The notes: generated by a model from the sequence alone, not told the origin. Shown: positions 16,074 through 24,856, counted from the stretch's first letter. The stretch is DNA of 55,599 nt from Candidatus Heteroclostridium caecigallinarum (GCA_904419725.1 CAJFSP010000008.1:1-55599), one strand, 5' to 3'. A program made the numbers and translations.

Positions 16074-16793
16074 TCAATCTTTCAGCACGGCGTTTACGCA
16101 TGCCAGAGCGTTGAGCGAGCGCGGATAACCTATATAAGGCACAAGCAGCGTCACCGCTCCCACCAGAACGTCTTTGCCGTTGCCGACGGCGGCGTTGCCC
16201 ATGGCGTGCCCTTTCGCCTGCGCCTCGCACCCGCCGATGGAAATTATTACCGTGAAAGTTATGAGTTCTCTCATTTTGAGGTCAAGGCGCTTTCTGGTGT
16301 AAAAATCGCCGAAACAATTTGCCGACAGAAAATCCTGAATATGTTTTTGCCCTTCGGGAGCGTCCGCCCGGTTTTTGTCTATGACGTCGCCGAATATGCT
16401 CTTTTGCGCGGCAAGCCCCGCGGCGAACCTGTCTTCCTCCGACACGGTTCTGTCGGCGGCGGTATCCGCCGAAACTCCCTTTCCTTCAAAAACAAGGTTT
16501 ACTTCTTCCAGAGCCGTCCATATCCTTGCGGCGCCGCAGTATGGCGCGCAGTGATAAACCGTCTCTTTTATTTCATCCGGCGAAACGCCGGCGTCAAGAC
16601 ATGAAGACACCGCCGCGCCGAACATGCCGCCTCTGACGTTCTGCGCCGTCAGAGAAGCCAGAATAACGACGGAAGCGGTTTTATCGTCAAGCCCGCTTTG
16701 CTTTGCCGCTTCCTCAAAAGCGAAACGGGAAAATATACCGTAAAATTCACGGTCAGTGTTTTCGAGTTTCCGCAAATCTTCCTTCTTGTACAT
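16074..16793 (-). CDS. Carboxymuconolactone decarboxylase-family (AhpD-like) protein
   Basis: The 239-residue product has two related all-helical CMD units. The first is near 30-90 (ASVVILASLTAQN...GVSPDEIKETVYHCAPYCG) and the second near 165-235 (LDLKMRELITFTVIISIGGCEAQAKGHAMGN). The family includes AhpD-type peroxidase partners and decarboxylases. The first unit has a C-x3-C pair in HCAPYC and the second has GGC with a nearby histidine, so a thiol redox role is possible. The start at 16793 has AAGGAGG upstream. A longer frame reaching 16841 overlaps the promoter and is rejected. Confidence 0.85.
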   Translation of the reverse strand: MYKKEDLRKLENTDREFYGIFSRFAFEEAAKQSGLDDKTASVVILASLTAQNVRGGMFGAAVSSCLDAGVSPDEIKETVYHCAPYCGAARIWTALEEVNLVFEGKGVSADTAADRTVSEEDRFAAGLAAQKSIFGDVIDKNRADAPEGQKHIQDFLSANCFGDFYTRKRLDLKMRELITFTVIISIGGCEAQAKGHAMGNAAVGNGKDVLVGAVTLLVPYIGYPRSLNALACVNAVLKD

Positions 16794-16811
16794 AACTGCC
16801 TCCTTGCGCAA

Positions 16812-16841
16812 AATATACACCTTGCGGCGCCGAAAGGTCAA
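16812..16841 (-). promoter_or_regulatory. Promoter of the CMD-family gene
   Basis: On the minus strand, TTGACC (16841-16836), 18 bp and TATATT (16817-16812). Confidence 0.65.
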
Positions 16842-16880
16842 ATATGCTGTTTTTATGGTTTGTCATAACCACGGAACATT

Positions 16881-16905
16881 AAAAAGGCGGACTTTTCAGT
16901 CCGCC
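16881..16905 (-). terminator. Terminator at the end of the pst-pho operon
   Basis: GGCGGACT-TTTC-AGTCCGCC with a T run on the minus strand. Its 5' arm overlaps the last codons of phoR. Confidence 0.8.
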
Positions 16906-18614
16906 GTGTCGTTTTTGAAATCGACAGTTACTTTCGTTCCCTTGCCGAGAGCGCTCTGTATGCCGAGTTTCGCGCCGTAAAGATTGCAAATGTGTTTGAC
17001 TATCGCGAGGCCGAGCCCCGTGCCGCCCGTCTTTTTAGAGCGGCTTTTGTCAACGCGGTAAAACCTTTCGCACAGTTTAGGAATATGTTCTTTTGCGATG
17101 CCTATGCCGCTGTCTTCCACGGTAAGGCGTACGCCGTCCGCCGACGTTTCGATTGTCACGTCTATTTTGCCGCCGTTTTTATTGTAGTGCACGGCGTTGC
17201 TGAACAGATTGCCGACAAGTTCGTAAATATTGCGGTAATCGGCTTTAATGCGACCTTTGCCGCTCACTGTAACGGATATGTTTTTTTCTTCCGTCTGATG
17301 GGCGTATTCCTGCTTTACCTCGCCTGCGACCGCTTCAAGGTCAATGTCTTCGGCGTGTTTTTCGGCGACGCCGTTTTCAAGGTCGCTTATATAGAGCATA
17401 TCCAGCACGAGATTGCTCATGCGTTTGCTTTCGTTATAGATGCGTTGCAGATATTTCTTTTCCTGCTCGTCGCCGTTGCCCTTTGCCAGCAAAAGTTCCG
17501 TCAGTCCCTGCATGGATGTCAGCGGGGTTTTAAGTTCGTGCGAGGCATTGGCGAAAAACTCGCTTTTTTGCCTTATGGCGGCTTTTTCGTTGGTAAGATC
17601 GGCTATAAGCACTATGTTGGAGATTTCTCCCGACAGATTGCTTTTGCTGAGCGAATAAATTTTGAAATTAAGGTCTTTGTCCCCCAGCCTGTAACTGAAT
17701 TCGTCGTCATGCCCCTTTTCCAGCGCTCCGCCGAGTTTCTGGCTGAGCGTCGTATCGTCGATAAGCCAGATGACTTTCTGCCCGACAGCCTGTTTTTCAG
17801 CCACTCCGAAAAGGTCGCAAGCGAACCTGTTGATGAGCGCTATGTTGTTGCCCGGCGTAAAGGCTATGACGCCCTGCGACATGTTGTTGAGCACGAAGTC
17901 GAGTTTGTTTTGCTCTCTTTTTATGGCGGAGATATTGTTTTTAACACCGGAAAACAGTTCGTTCATTTCGGTGAGTATTCCGAAAAGTTCGGCGTCGCGC
18001 ATGTCGGTCACGATAGGTTTGTATTCGCCGCTGTTGATGCTTTTGAGACTGTCGCCCACCGACCTTATTTTTTCGGCGGCGGCCTGCGCCATACGCTTAG
18101 AGAAGAAATAAGATATCACCGCGGCGACAGCCATCGCAAATATGAAGAATGGCAGCGACGGCCAAATATACGAGCCGATGTTGCTGGTGCGCTCGGCTAT
18201 GCGCAGATAATAAGTCGCGCCGCCCGACTCGAAACCTACGGCGTAATAATACATGTTATAGCCCATTGTGGACGAATAACGTCTGACGATTTGCGGTCTG
18301 CCGTCCATGGCTGAAGCGAATTCTTCCCTGTCGGCGTGATTTTCCAGCGCCGCGTCGGTATCGCTTTCAAACAGAACGTCGCCGTCGGCGTCAACAAGCG
18401 TCACCCGCATGTCGTCGAAATCCGCCACGCCTTCGAGAATCGCGACCGGGCCGCCGCTTTTCAGAATATCGGCGTAAACCTTGGTGTCGCTCATGATGTT
18501 GTTTTTGATGTTGCTGTCCGAAACGAAATAAACAACGCCTATCGCCGCCAGAAACACTATGAGCGAAGCCGCCAGCGCGATAAGCACGCTGCGGAGCATT
18601 ATTTGTTTTTTCAT
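16896..18614 (-). CDS. phoR: Phosphate-type sensor histidine kinase
   Basis: The 572-residue membrane kinase has two N-terminal transmembrane segments (about 5-28 and 150-172) around an extracellular sensor of roughly 120 residues. A HAMP-like linker, a PAS-type domain near 240-330 (NMSQGVIAFTPGNN) and the kinase core follow. Core motifs are H-box FFANASHELKTPLTS, N-box NLFSNAVHYN, G1 VEDSGIGI and G2 TGGTGLGLAI. The start is the ATG two bases after the phoB stop. A TTG two codons earlier is possible. It is the last gene of the pst-phoU-phoB operon and so is expected to sense phosphate status through Pst/PhoU. Confidence 0.93.
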   Translation of the reverse strand: MKKQIMLRSVLIALAASLIVFLAAIGVVYFVSDSNIKNNIMSDTKVYADILKSGGPVAILEGVADFDDMRVTLVDADGDVLFESDTDAALENHADREEFASAMDGRPQIVRRYSSTMGYNMYYYAVGFESGGATYYLRIAERTSNIGSYIWPSLPFFIFAMAVAAVISYFFSKRMAQAAAEKIRSVGDSLKSINSGEYKPIVTDMRDAELFGILTEMNELFSGVKNNISAIKREQNKLDFVLNNMSQGVIAFTPGNNIALINRFACDLFGVAEKQAVGQKVIWLIDDTTLSQKLGGALEKGHDDEFSYRLGDKDLNFKIYSLSKSNLSGEISNIVLIADLTNEKAAIRQKSEFFANASHELKTPLTSMQGLTELLLAKGNGDEQEKKYLQRIYNESKRMSNLVLDMLYISDLENGVAEKHAEDIDLEAVAGEVKQEYAHQTEEKNISVTVSGKGRIKADYRNIYELVGNLFSNAVHYNKNGGKIDVTIETSADGVRLTVEDSGIGIAKEHIPKLCERFYRVDKSRSKKTGGTGLGLAIVKHICNLYGAKLGIQSALGKGTKVTVDFKNDTAD

Positions 18615-18616
18615 AA

Positions 18617-19282
18617 TCAATCCAACCTGTATCCCACGCCGCGCACGGTAAAAATCATTTTATCCGCGCCGGCCTGTTTCATTTTGTTTCTTATCTGGGC
18701 GATGTGCATGTCAAGCGCGCGCGTGTCGCCCATATATTCCGTGTTCCACACTTCTTCGAAAATTTCAACCCTCGGAATGGTTTCACCCGCCCTTTCGATG
18801 AGAATTTTCATAAGTTTGAACTCTTTCAGGGTGAGATTAAGCCTTTTTCCGTTATAAAGAATGTCGTAAATATTGTCGTCGATTTCAAACTCGTTGTATT
18901 TTTTGACGTAAAGGTTGGCTCGCCTGAGGCTCGCCTTGACGCGCGCGATAAGTTCCATTACCGAAAACGGTTTCGACATATAGTCGTCGGCGCCCTTGTT
19001 GAGCCCTTTCACGAAACTTATTTCATCGCTTTTCGCCGACACTATGATGACGGGCAGCCGCTCGTCGTGCTTGCGCAGTTCGGTGAGTATGGTGTAGCCG
19101 TCTGTGTCCGGCAGCATTATGTCAAGAATGGCAAGCGACGGGCGCCTGTCTTCCAGCGCGGCAAAAAAGGACTTGGCGTCGCCGAAAATTTCGACGTCGT
19201 AAAGCCCTTCGAAAGCGCCTTCGTATACTTCCTGAATCCCTTCGTCGTCTTCGACGATGTAAATCAACGCTTTTTTGTCCAT
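18617..19282 (-). CDS. phoB: OmpR/PhoB-type response regulator
   Basis: The 221 residues have a receiver domain with acidic pocket E11/D12/D13, phosphoacceptor D54 (AILDIMLPD) and the switch lysine in YMSKPF. A C-terminal winged-helix domain ends in MIFTVRGVGYRLD. It lies one base after phoU and two bases before phoR, so translation is coupled. It likely binds the direct repeats in front of pstS. Confidence 0.95.
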   Translation of the reverse strand: MDKKALIYIVEDDEGIQEVYEGAFEGLYDVEIFGDAKSFFAALEDRRPSLAILDIMLPDTDGYTILTELRKHDERLPVIIVSAKSDEISFVKGLNKGADDYMSKPFSVMELIARVKASLRRANLYVKKYNEFEIDDNIYDILYNGKRLNLTLKEFKLMKILIERAGETIPRVEIFEEVWNTEYMGDTRALDMHIAQIRNKMKQAGADKMIFTVRGVGYRLD

Positions 19283-19283
19283 G

Positions 19284-19934
19284 TTAAAATTTTCTGTGCT
19301 CTCCGCTGTTGTTGTAGTCCGTCCATTCGCAGACGTTAACCGCGTGGTCGCCGATACGTTCGAGATATTTCACAATCATCATAAACATAATGGCGTCATC
19401 GGCGATTGCGGAATTTTCTTTGATTTCGTTTATGAGTTCCTGCTTGACTTCCTCAAACTTGCTGTCCATGATGTCGTCAGCCTTGATGGTCTTTTCGGCG
19501 AGTTCCACGTCCTGTCTGATGAAAGAATTGACGCTGTCACGCACCATTTCGACGGCGAGCCTGCCCATTTCCGGCAGATGAGTTTTTTCGCACCCCACCT
19601 TGTTGTCGCTTATCTGCGGCACGATGCCGGCTATGTCGGAAGCCTGGTCGCCTATGCGCTCGATGTCGGTGATGACTTTAAGCACGGTGGAAACATCGCG
19701 GAAGTCCTTAGCCACAGGCTGCATTTTGAGCATGATTTTCATGCAGTGGCGCTCGATGTCCAGTTCCGCCTGGTCAACGAAAGTGTCCGCCTCATACACC
19801 TTTTTGGCGAGTTCCTCGTCGCGTTCAAGCAGCGCCTTGATTGACTGCTCTATCATTTCTTCCACGAACCGGAACATTTTGAGCAGTTCGAGTTTCAAAT
19901 CGTTTAATTCAACGTCAAGTTTATAGACCGTCAT
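19284..19934 (-). CDS. phoU: Phosphate transport regulator PhoU
   Basis: The 216-residue all-helical protein has the two PhoU repeats, each with the metal-binding ERIGD motif (DIERIGDQASDI and YLERIGDHAVNV). It links Pst transporter activity to the PhoR kinase. GGAG precedes the ATG at 19934. A TTG two codons upstream is unlikely to be used. It sits 82 bp after pstB in the same operon. Confidence 0.95.
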   Translation of the reverse strand: MTVYKLDVELNDLKLELLKMFRFVEEMIEQSIKALLERDEELAKKVYEADTFVDQAELDIERHCMKIMLKMQPVAKDFRDVSTVLKVITDIERIGDQASDIAGIVPQISDNKVGCEKTHLPEMGRLAVEMVRDSVNSFIRQDVELAEKTIKADDIMDSKFEEVKQELINEIKENSAIADDAIMFMMIVKYLERIGDHAVNVCEWTDYNNSGEHRKF

Positions 19935-20016
19935 ATTCAACTCCGTTTTTATTATATACTTTTTTCATTGCCGAATCAATAGCCAAAAGAATTTTTACCT
20001 TTGGCATTGGCGAAAA

Positions 20017-20775
20017 TCAACCGAAACGTCCCGTGATGTATCTTTCGGTCTGCTCTTCTTTAGGAGAAGAGAAAATCTGGTCGGTGTCGCCGAACTCTAT
20101 AAGGTCGCCCAGCAGGAAAAATCCCGTCTTGTCGGAAATCCTGGTCGCCTGTTGCATGTTGTGCGTAACGATGACAATCGTCATGTCGTGTTTGAGTTCG
20201 TTGCACAGTTCCTCTATTTTGCCCGTGGATATCGGGTCGAGCGCCGACGTAGGCTCGTCCATCAGCAGAATTTTCGGGTTTATCGCCAGCGAACGCGCTA
20301 TGCACAGCCTCTGCTGCTGACCGCCGGAAAGCCCCAGCGCCGATTTGCCCAGTCTGTCTTTGAGTTCGTCCCACATGGCGGCCTGTTTGAGCGAGCGCTC
20401 AACTATTTCGTCGAGTTCGGATCTTTTTTTGATGCCGAAAGTTCTCGGCCCGTAGGCTATGTTGTCATACACGCTCATAGGAAACGGGTTTGGTTTCTGA
20501 AACACCATGCCCACGTTTTTCCTGAGCGCGTTGACGTCCGCCGACTGATAAATGTCAATGTCGCCGATTTTGAATTCGCCGGTGATTTTGCAGCCTTCCA
20601 CAAGATCGTTCATCCTGTTGAAGCATTTGAGCAAGGTGGACTTGCCGCACCCCGACGGACCGATAAAGGCAGTAATCAGTTTTGACGGAATTTCCAGGCT
20701 GATGTCTTTCAGCGCGTGGAAATCGCCGTAATATAAGTCAGCGTGCTTTACGCTTATGTTTTGTCCGTATTCCAT
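20017..20775 (-). CDS. pstB: Phosphate ABC transporter ATPase PstB
   Basis: The 252-residue ATPase has Walker [11 protein letters not shown]-loop VFQKPNPFP, signature LSGGQQQR, Walker [12 protein letters not shown] and H-loop VTHNM. The [10 protein letters not shown] stretch is characteristic of PstB. The gene overlaps the fused permease gene by 38 bp, which indicates coupled translation. Confidence 0.97.
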   Translation of the reverse strand: MEYGQNISVKHADLYYGDFHALKDISLEIPSKLITAFIGPSGCGKSTLLKCFNRMNDLVEGCKITGEFKIGDIDIYQSADVNALRKNVGMVFQKPNPFPMSVYDNIAYGPRTFGIKKRSELDEIVERSLKQAAMWDELKDRLGKSALGLSGGQQQRLCIARSLAINPKILLMDEPTSALDPISTGKIEELCNELKHDMTIVIVTHNMQQATRISDKTGFFLLGDLIEFGDTDQIFSSPKEEQTERYITGRFG

Positions 20776-22546
20776 TGCTACTATCTCCGCTTAATTTCTT
20801 TTGAAGTTTTTTTCCGACGAATTCCGCCAGAAGGTTGAGCGCCAGCACTATTATGATGAGCACGCACGCCGTGGCATAGGCCTCATTGGTGTGGAAGTTC
20901 TCTCGCGACAGCGCGTACAGCGCCACGGCAAGAGTCGTGCTGCTGCTGAGATACCCCGTAGGCATTGCGCCAAGGCTTGTGCCCATGGTGTACATAAACG
21001 GCGCAGACTCACTGACCACCCTGCCTATCGACAGAATGACAGCCGAAATTATACCCGGCATGGCGCTCGGCAGCACCACTTTGAAAATGGTGCGCAGTTT
21101 GCCCGCCCCCAGCGCCAGCGACCCTTCCCTGAATGCGTCGGGCACCGATTTGAGACTCTCTTCGGTGGAGCGTATCACCGTCGGCAGCAGCATTATACTG
21201 ATTGTAAGGCTGCCCGCCAGTATCGACGACGAGCCGCCGAACAGCAGCACGAACGTCGCCGCGCCGAACAGACCGTAAACTATCGACGGCACGCCGCTGA
21301 GGATATCAACCGCGCTGCGCACCATAGTGATGAGTTTGTTGCCCTTTTTGGTGTATTCGTTCAGGAAAATCGCCGCCGCAACGCCCAGCGGTATGGCTAT
21401 AATCAGGCTTACAACAACCGTCATGAATGTTGCCACAATCGATGGGAAAATCGTCACAGAGTCGCTGCCCAGCTCAAATTCGCCGAACAGCAGATTCCAG
21501 CTGATATGCGGCAGACCCATAATCAAAATATAAACGATGATTGCCACCAGGAACAGTCCGCCGAAAATAGCCGCAATCCAGCTGACGACTTTGCCTACTT
21601 TGCTGAAATTAATTTTATTTTTCAGCGCGCCCAGCCACTCTTTTTTTATTTTTGCCTTATCGCTATTTTTATCAGACCTGACAAGCCCCATCAAAAAGTT
21701 GATTATGGCAATGAATATGAGCAGAACAAGACCGGTGGCGAACAGAGCGCCCATCTGAACTTCGCCGGCGTAGCCCATTTCCAGAACTATGTTGGCAGTC
21801 AGCGTGCGGAAACTCTGGAACAGCCCCGTTGGTATTTCCGTGGCGTTACCCGCCAGCATGACGACCGCCATCGTTTCGCCCAGTGCCCTGCCTATGCCCA
21901 GTATCAGCGAAGCCGTGATGCCCGACTTGGCTGCCGGCACCATGGTTTTGAACACCGCCTGCTCGTGGGTGGCGCCCAGTGCCAGAGCGCCTTCATAATA
22001 ACTCCTCGGCACCGCTTCCAGCGACGTTTTGGACAGCGCCACGACCGTCGGCATAATCATTATGCCAAGCACCAGTGAAACCAGAAACAGTCCGCTGGCG
22101 TTGCCGTTCGGCGACATCCACCCGAAAAGCGGCATAAGCGCCTTGATGCCGAAGAAACCGTAGATAACCGACGGTATGCCGGCAAGCAGGTTGACCACCG
22201 TGTTGAATACTTTTTTTATTTTACCTTTGCAGAAAAACGCCAGATACACCGCCGTGAAGTAGCCCAAAATGCCCCCCACAGCAAGAGCGCCCACCGTGGC
22301 GAACAGTGTGCCGACAATCATTGTCAGCACACCGTACTGCCCGGCAAGCGCCTCGGTGAATACGTCGTTTCTGTCAGGGGCCCAGGTGCTTCCGAAGAGG
22401 AAGTCAAAGAACCCTATCTTCGAAATGGTGGGAATGCTGCGGATGAGGATGAACGCAAAGATTACCACAACCGCGATTATGCATATCGCCGCCGTGCCGG
22501 CAAAGACGGCTTTGCCGGCTTTTTCTTTTGCTCTCGACCTATTCAT
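20738..22546 (-). CDS. pstCA: Fused phosphate permease PstC-PstA
   Basis: The single 602-residue chain contains both permease subunits that are usually separate. Residues 1 to about 295 are PstC-like (FGSTWAP, then an EAA-type loop [22 protein letters not shown]). Residues from about 310 are PstA-like ([14 protein letters not shown], then [22 protein letters not shown]). A charged cytoplasmic linker ([14 protein letters not shown]) joins them. Each half has about six membrane segments. There is no frameshift or internal stop, so this is a genuine gene fusion. It replaces the usual heterodimer in the Pst importer. Confidence 0.93.
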   Translation of the reverse strand: MNRSRAKEKAGKAVFAGTAAICIIAVVVIFAFILIRSIPTISKIGFFDFLFGSTWAPDRNDVFTEALAGQYGVLTMIVGTLFATVGALAVGGILGYFTAVYLAFFCKGKIKKVFNTVVNLLAGIPSVIYGFFGIKALMPLFGWMSPNGNASGLFLVSLVLGIMIMPTVVALSKTSLEAVPRSYYEGALALGATHEQAVFKTMVPAAKSGITASLILGIGRALGETMAVVMLAGNATEIPTGLFQSFRTLTANIVLEMGYAGEVQMGALFATGLVLLIFIAIINFLMGLVRSDKNSDKAKIKKEWLGALKNKINFSKVGKVVSWIAAIFGGLFLVAIIVYILIMGLPHISWNLLFGEFELGSDSVTIFPSIVATFMTVVVSLIIAIPLGVAAAIFLNEYTKKGNKLITMVRSAVDILSGVPSIVYGLFGAATFVLLFGGSSSILAGSLTISIMLLPTVIRSTEESLKSVPDAFREGSLALGAGKLRTIFKVVLPSAMPGIISAVILSIGRVVSESAPFMYTMGTSLGAMPTGYLSSSTTLAVALYALSRENFHTNEAYATACVLIIIVLALNLLAEFVGKKLQKKLSGDSSNGIRTKHKRKAR

Positions 22547-22572
22547 AATGCTTATTAAGTTTTATCGGCGAA

Positions 22573-23505
22573 TTATTCTTCGTCAGCCAGCTGACTGAAT
22601 TTAGTGATTGCGCCGGTGTAGATGTCGAACAGCTGTTCGATTGTAATGTTGCTGATCTGGTCATTGTCTTTATTAACTATGACAGCGATAGCATCTCTCG
22701 CGACGGTGAACTGTTCCAGTTCGGCGGCGTCGGCGTCGTTCAGTTCAGAAGAGCTCATGCCGATTACGTTACCGGTCGTCGTGTCATTTTTTGCCGCGGT
22801 CATACCGGCGGAAGAACCTTCGCACTGTTTGTCGAAGTTAGCGGCGACAACACCGTGCGCGCTGCCCACAATGCTGATATAATCGGCTTCGAGTTTATCC
22901 ATCAGTTCGTCCATGGAAGTGGAACCGCGGATAACAACTTTATCGCCGGCGCTGACAGTGCCGGTAAGCGAAGTTTGGAAAGCCGCGAAGCTGTCGTTAG
23001 CGTCAACGGTAACGTAACCTTCTTCAACGATGATCTCCTGCGCGTCGGCGCTCTTGAGATAACTGACGAAGTCTTTGGTCAAAGCGGTAAGGGACTCTCC
23101 GTTCTCGCCGAAAGCATCGTTCCACGCAACGACAAACGGACGGGCGAGTTTATAGCTACCGTTGATAACGTTAGCGGAATTAGCCTCAACGCCTTCGAGT
23201 TGAAGCACTTTTACGCTGCTGTCAACAGAACCCAGCGAAACAAAACCGATTGCGGTCGGAATCGAAGCGACCTGGCTGATAACGGCGCTGGTGCTGCTCT
23301 GTGCGCTGATGCCGGAAACAAGTTCCGCTTTTTTGAGAGTCACGCCGTCTTTAGAAACGAGCTCTTCAAACGCGCTTCTGGTACCGCTGCCGGATTCACG
23401 AGTGATAACCGAAATGTTCTTTTCGCCGCACGCCGCGAACATGAAAGTCGCCAGCGCGAGTACTGCCATCAGGCAGACCAAAAACAATTTTCTTGCTTTT
23501 TTCAT
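22573..23505 (-). CDS. pstS: Phosphate-binding lipoprotein PstS with swapped halves
   Basis: The 310-residue lipoprotein (signal peptide, lipobox FAAC) binds phosphate outside the cell for the Pst importer. The order of segments is unusual. The part that normally forms the C-terminal half (ISVITRESGSGTRSAFEEL, GFVSLGSVD, NGSYKLARPFVV, EEGYVTV) comes first. The part that normally starts the protein (VIRGSTSMDELMDKL, SSAGM, ARDAIAVIVNKDN, TIEQLFDIYTGAIT) comes last. This is a circular permutation relative to E. coli-type PstS. Both phosphate-binding loops remain. The start at 23505 lies downstream of AAAGGAGG. A GTG ten codons upstream overlaps that site. I recall similar order in some other Clostridia. 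Confidence 0.93.
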   Translation of the reverse strand: MKKARKLFLVCLMAVLALATFMFAACGEKNISVITRESGSGTRSAFEELVSKDGVTLKKAELVSGISAQSSTSAVISQVASIPTAIGFVSLGSVDSSVKVLQLEGVEANSANVINGSYKLARPFVVAWNDAFGENGESLTALTKDFVSYLKSADAQEIIVEEGYVTVDANDSFAAFQTSLTGTVSAGDKVVIRGSTSMDELMDKLEADYISIVGSAHGVVAANFDKQCEGSSAGMTAAKNDTTTGNVIGMSSSELNDADAAELEQFTVARDAIAVIVNKDNDQISNITIEQLFDIYTGAITKFSQLADEE

Positions 23506-23539
23506 TTTCTTTTTTACTCCTCCTTTGAAGTTCACCCAT

Positions 23540-23567
23540 ATTTTACAATGCCGGCTTTGTAACTCAA
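23540..23567 (-). promoter_or_regulatory. Promoter of the pst-pho operon
   Basis: On the minus strand, TTGAGT (23567-23562), 16 bp and TAAAAT (23545-23540). It is weak at -35, as expected for a PhoB-activated promoter. Confidence 0.55.
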
Positions 23568-23577
23568 ATCAATTTTC

Positions 23578-23605
23578 CGTAAAGAAACTGTAAGTTTTTT
23601 GTAAA
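23578..23605 (-). promoter_or_regulatory. Triple Pho-box-like direct repeat
   Basis: On the minus strand TTTACA, CTTACA and TTTACG occur at an exact 11 bp period with 5 bp spacers. This is the Bacillus-type Pho box pattern. It ends 10 bp upstream of the -35 of pstS and is the likely PhoB binding site. Confidence 0.75.
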
Positions 23606-23635
23606 TTTTTGAGTTTTTCACGATTTTTTATACAT

Positions 23636-23655
23636 TTGTAAACCGATGTTTACAA
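23636..23655. promoter_or_regulatory. Palindrome between pstS and the Cys-rich gene
   Basis: TTGTAAAC-CGAT-GTTTACAA has perfect 8 bp arms. It contains TTTACA-like half sites in both directions, so it may be a further PhoB site or an operator for the plus-strand gene whose -35 box is 13 bp away. Confidence 0.6.
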
Positions 23656-23667
23656 TTTTAACGGCTT

Positions 23668-23697
23668 TTGACAAAATTAAAAGCCGCGGCGTAATAT
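23668..23697 (+). promoter_or_regulatory. Promoter of the Cys-rich mini-protein gene
   Basis: TTGACA (23668-23673), 18 bp and TAATAT (23692-23697), with GGAGAAAG before the ATG at 23726. Confidence 0.65.
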
Positions 23698-23725
23698 AAA
23701 ATAAGAACCGTTCGGAGAAAGAAAA

Positions 23726-23926
23726 ATGTATTATTGCAACAGACAATTTACAGACACAGGCGGCTGTGACATAAACGGCTGCGGCGGACGGGAAGATTTT
23801 TGTCCGCCGTGCCCGGAGCCGCAGGAGCCGCCCTGCCGCCCCTGCCAAAGAAAACCAAAATGCAATTTCGAAATATCTTATGATTTTTGCGGCGCGCCGA
23901 GGTTTCGTTTTGAAATAAGGTTCTGA
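23726..23926 (+). CDS. Cysteine- and proline-rich mini-protein
   Basis: The 66-residue product has nine cysteines, including CPPC and CRPCQ pairs, and many prolines and arginines. There is no signal peptide or membrane segment. It has its own promoter, ribosome binding site and terminator, which supports a real gene. The pattern could bind metal, or resemble small coat or cross-linked proteins. No family is recognised. Its promoter region is shared with the phosphate operon, so phosphate control is possible. Confidence 0.6.
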   Translation: MYYCNRQFTDTGGCDINGCGGREDFCPPCPEPQEPPCRPCQRKPKCNFEISYDFCGAPRFRFEIRF

Positions 23927-23930
23927 CAGC

Positions 23931-23965
23931 AAAAAAAAGGCTCCGCCATGCGGAGTCTTTTTTTT
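23931..23965. terminator. Bidirectional terminator
   Basis: GGCTCCGC-CAT-GCGGAGTC is flanked by A and T runs. It serves the Cys-rich gene and the YbaK-family gene. Confidence 0.8.
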
Positions 23966-24443
23966 ATTCTTTCGGTTTGCAGACGTCTATCCAGCCTTTC
24001 GCGCCGGAATACTTAAACAAATCGTCCAGCCCCAGCTCTATCGCCGAGTTGGCGCTGCCGCAAGCGGGAAACACTGTGCCAAACCGCTTTAACGATTCAT
24101 CCAGAAAAACCGACGTCCCCTCCGGGTTGGCGAACGGGCACACCCCGCCGATTTGGTGCCCCGTGAGCCGCCCCACTTCGTCCGGCGTAAGCATTTTCGC
24201 TTTGAAACCGAAGTTGTGTTTGAATTTGGCGTTATCCACTTTCACGTCGCCGGCGGCGACAATCAGCAGACATCCGTCGTCTTCACCCTGCTCTTTGAAA
24301 GACAGCGTTTTGGCTATACGCGCCGGTTCGACCCCCACCGCCAGAGCGGCAAGTTCAACCGTGGCGCTGGAAGCGTCAAACTCCATGATTTTGTCCGCAA
24401 GGCCAAGGCCTTTGAAATAACTTTTAACCTTTTCGATAGACAT
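23964..24443 (-). CDS. YbaK/ProX-family aminoacyl-tRNA deacylase
   Basis: The family removes wrongly attached amino acids from tRNA, classically Cys from tRNA-Pro. The 159-residue product has the expected motifs: RIAKTLSFK, LLIVAAGDVKVD, FGFKAKMLTPDEV and GHQIGGVCPFANP. The substrate-pocket lysine equivalents are in KTLSF and GDVKVDNAKFK. The start MSIEKVK at 24443 gives the normal family length. A longer frame runs to 24512 into repeat DNA and is rejected. The ribosome binding site is weak (GGGGTTGCT). Confidence 0.88.
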   Translation of the reverse strand: MSIEKVKSYFKGLGLADKIMEFDASSATVELAALAVGVEPARIAKTLSFKEQGEDDGCLLIVAAGDVKVDNAKFKHNFGFKAKMLTPDEVGRLTGHQIGGVCPFANPEGTSVFLDESLKRFGTVFPACGSANSAIELGLDDLFKYSGAKGWIDVCKPKE

Positions 24444-24550
24444 AGCAACCCCGCAGCGGTTTTCGTCCGCGTCATACATAACAGCGAAGACGGCTTTCCG
24501 TAAAGCCGCCACGACAATACGGCTTTCTTAATATATCGGCCTCTTAGCAA

Positions 24551-24850
24551 ATAAGACGGCTTCTTCACTTCGTGGAAAAGCGCTTCCCTTATAGCAAAGG
24601 GCGGCTTCTTCACTTTCGTGGAAAAGCCTCTTACAAATAAGACGGCTTCTTCACTTTCGTGGAAAAGCCTCTTACGAATAAGACGGCTTCTTCACTTTCG
24701 TGGAAAAGCGCTTCCCTTATAGCAAAGGGCGGCTTCTTCACTTCGTGGAAAAGCGCTTCCCTTATAGCAAAGGGCGGCTTCTTCACTTTCGTGGAATCAG
24801 CCTCTTACGAATAAGACGGCTTCTTCACTTTCGTGGAAAAGCCGTCCTCA
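24551..24850. repeat. Modular tandem repeat, seven copies of a 21-22 bp core with two alternating tails
   Basis: The core CGGCTTCTTCACTTTCGTGG occurs near 24554, 24602, 24644, 24683, 24730, 24776 and 24817, with one base missing in some copies. It is followed either by tail A (GCGCTTCCCTTATAGCAAAG, about 46 bp unit) or by tail B (GCCTCTTACGAATAAGA, about 41 bp unit). Order is A, B, B, A, A, B, and then the end. Tail B holds the perfect hairpin TCTTA-CGAA-TAAGA and tail A holds CCCTT-atagc-AAGGG. It fills the gap between the deacylase gene and tRNA-Gly. Confidence 0.85.
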
Positions 24851-24856
24851 CTCTTT

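Noticed and set aside
16992..18314. A 440-codon frame opposite phoR
   Set aside because: phoR has all kinase motifs. The opposite frame lacks a ribosome binding site and any domain.
20801..22078. A 425-codon frame opposite pstCA
   Set aside because: Gln/His/Arg-rich composition typical of an antisense frame of a membrane protein.
24551..24850. CRISPR array
   Set aside because: Repeats are short and directly joined to one of two repeated tails. There are no unique spacers and no cas genes.
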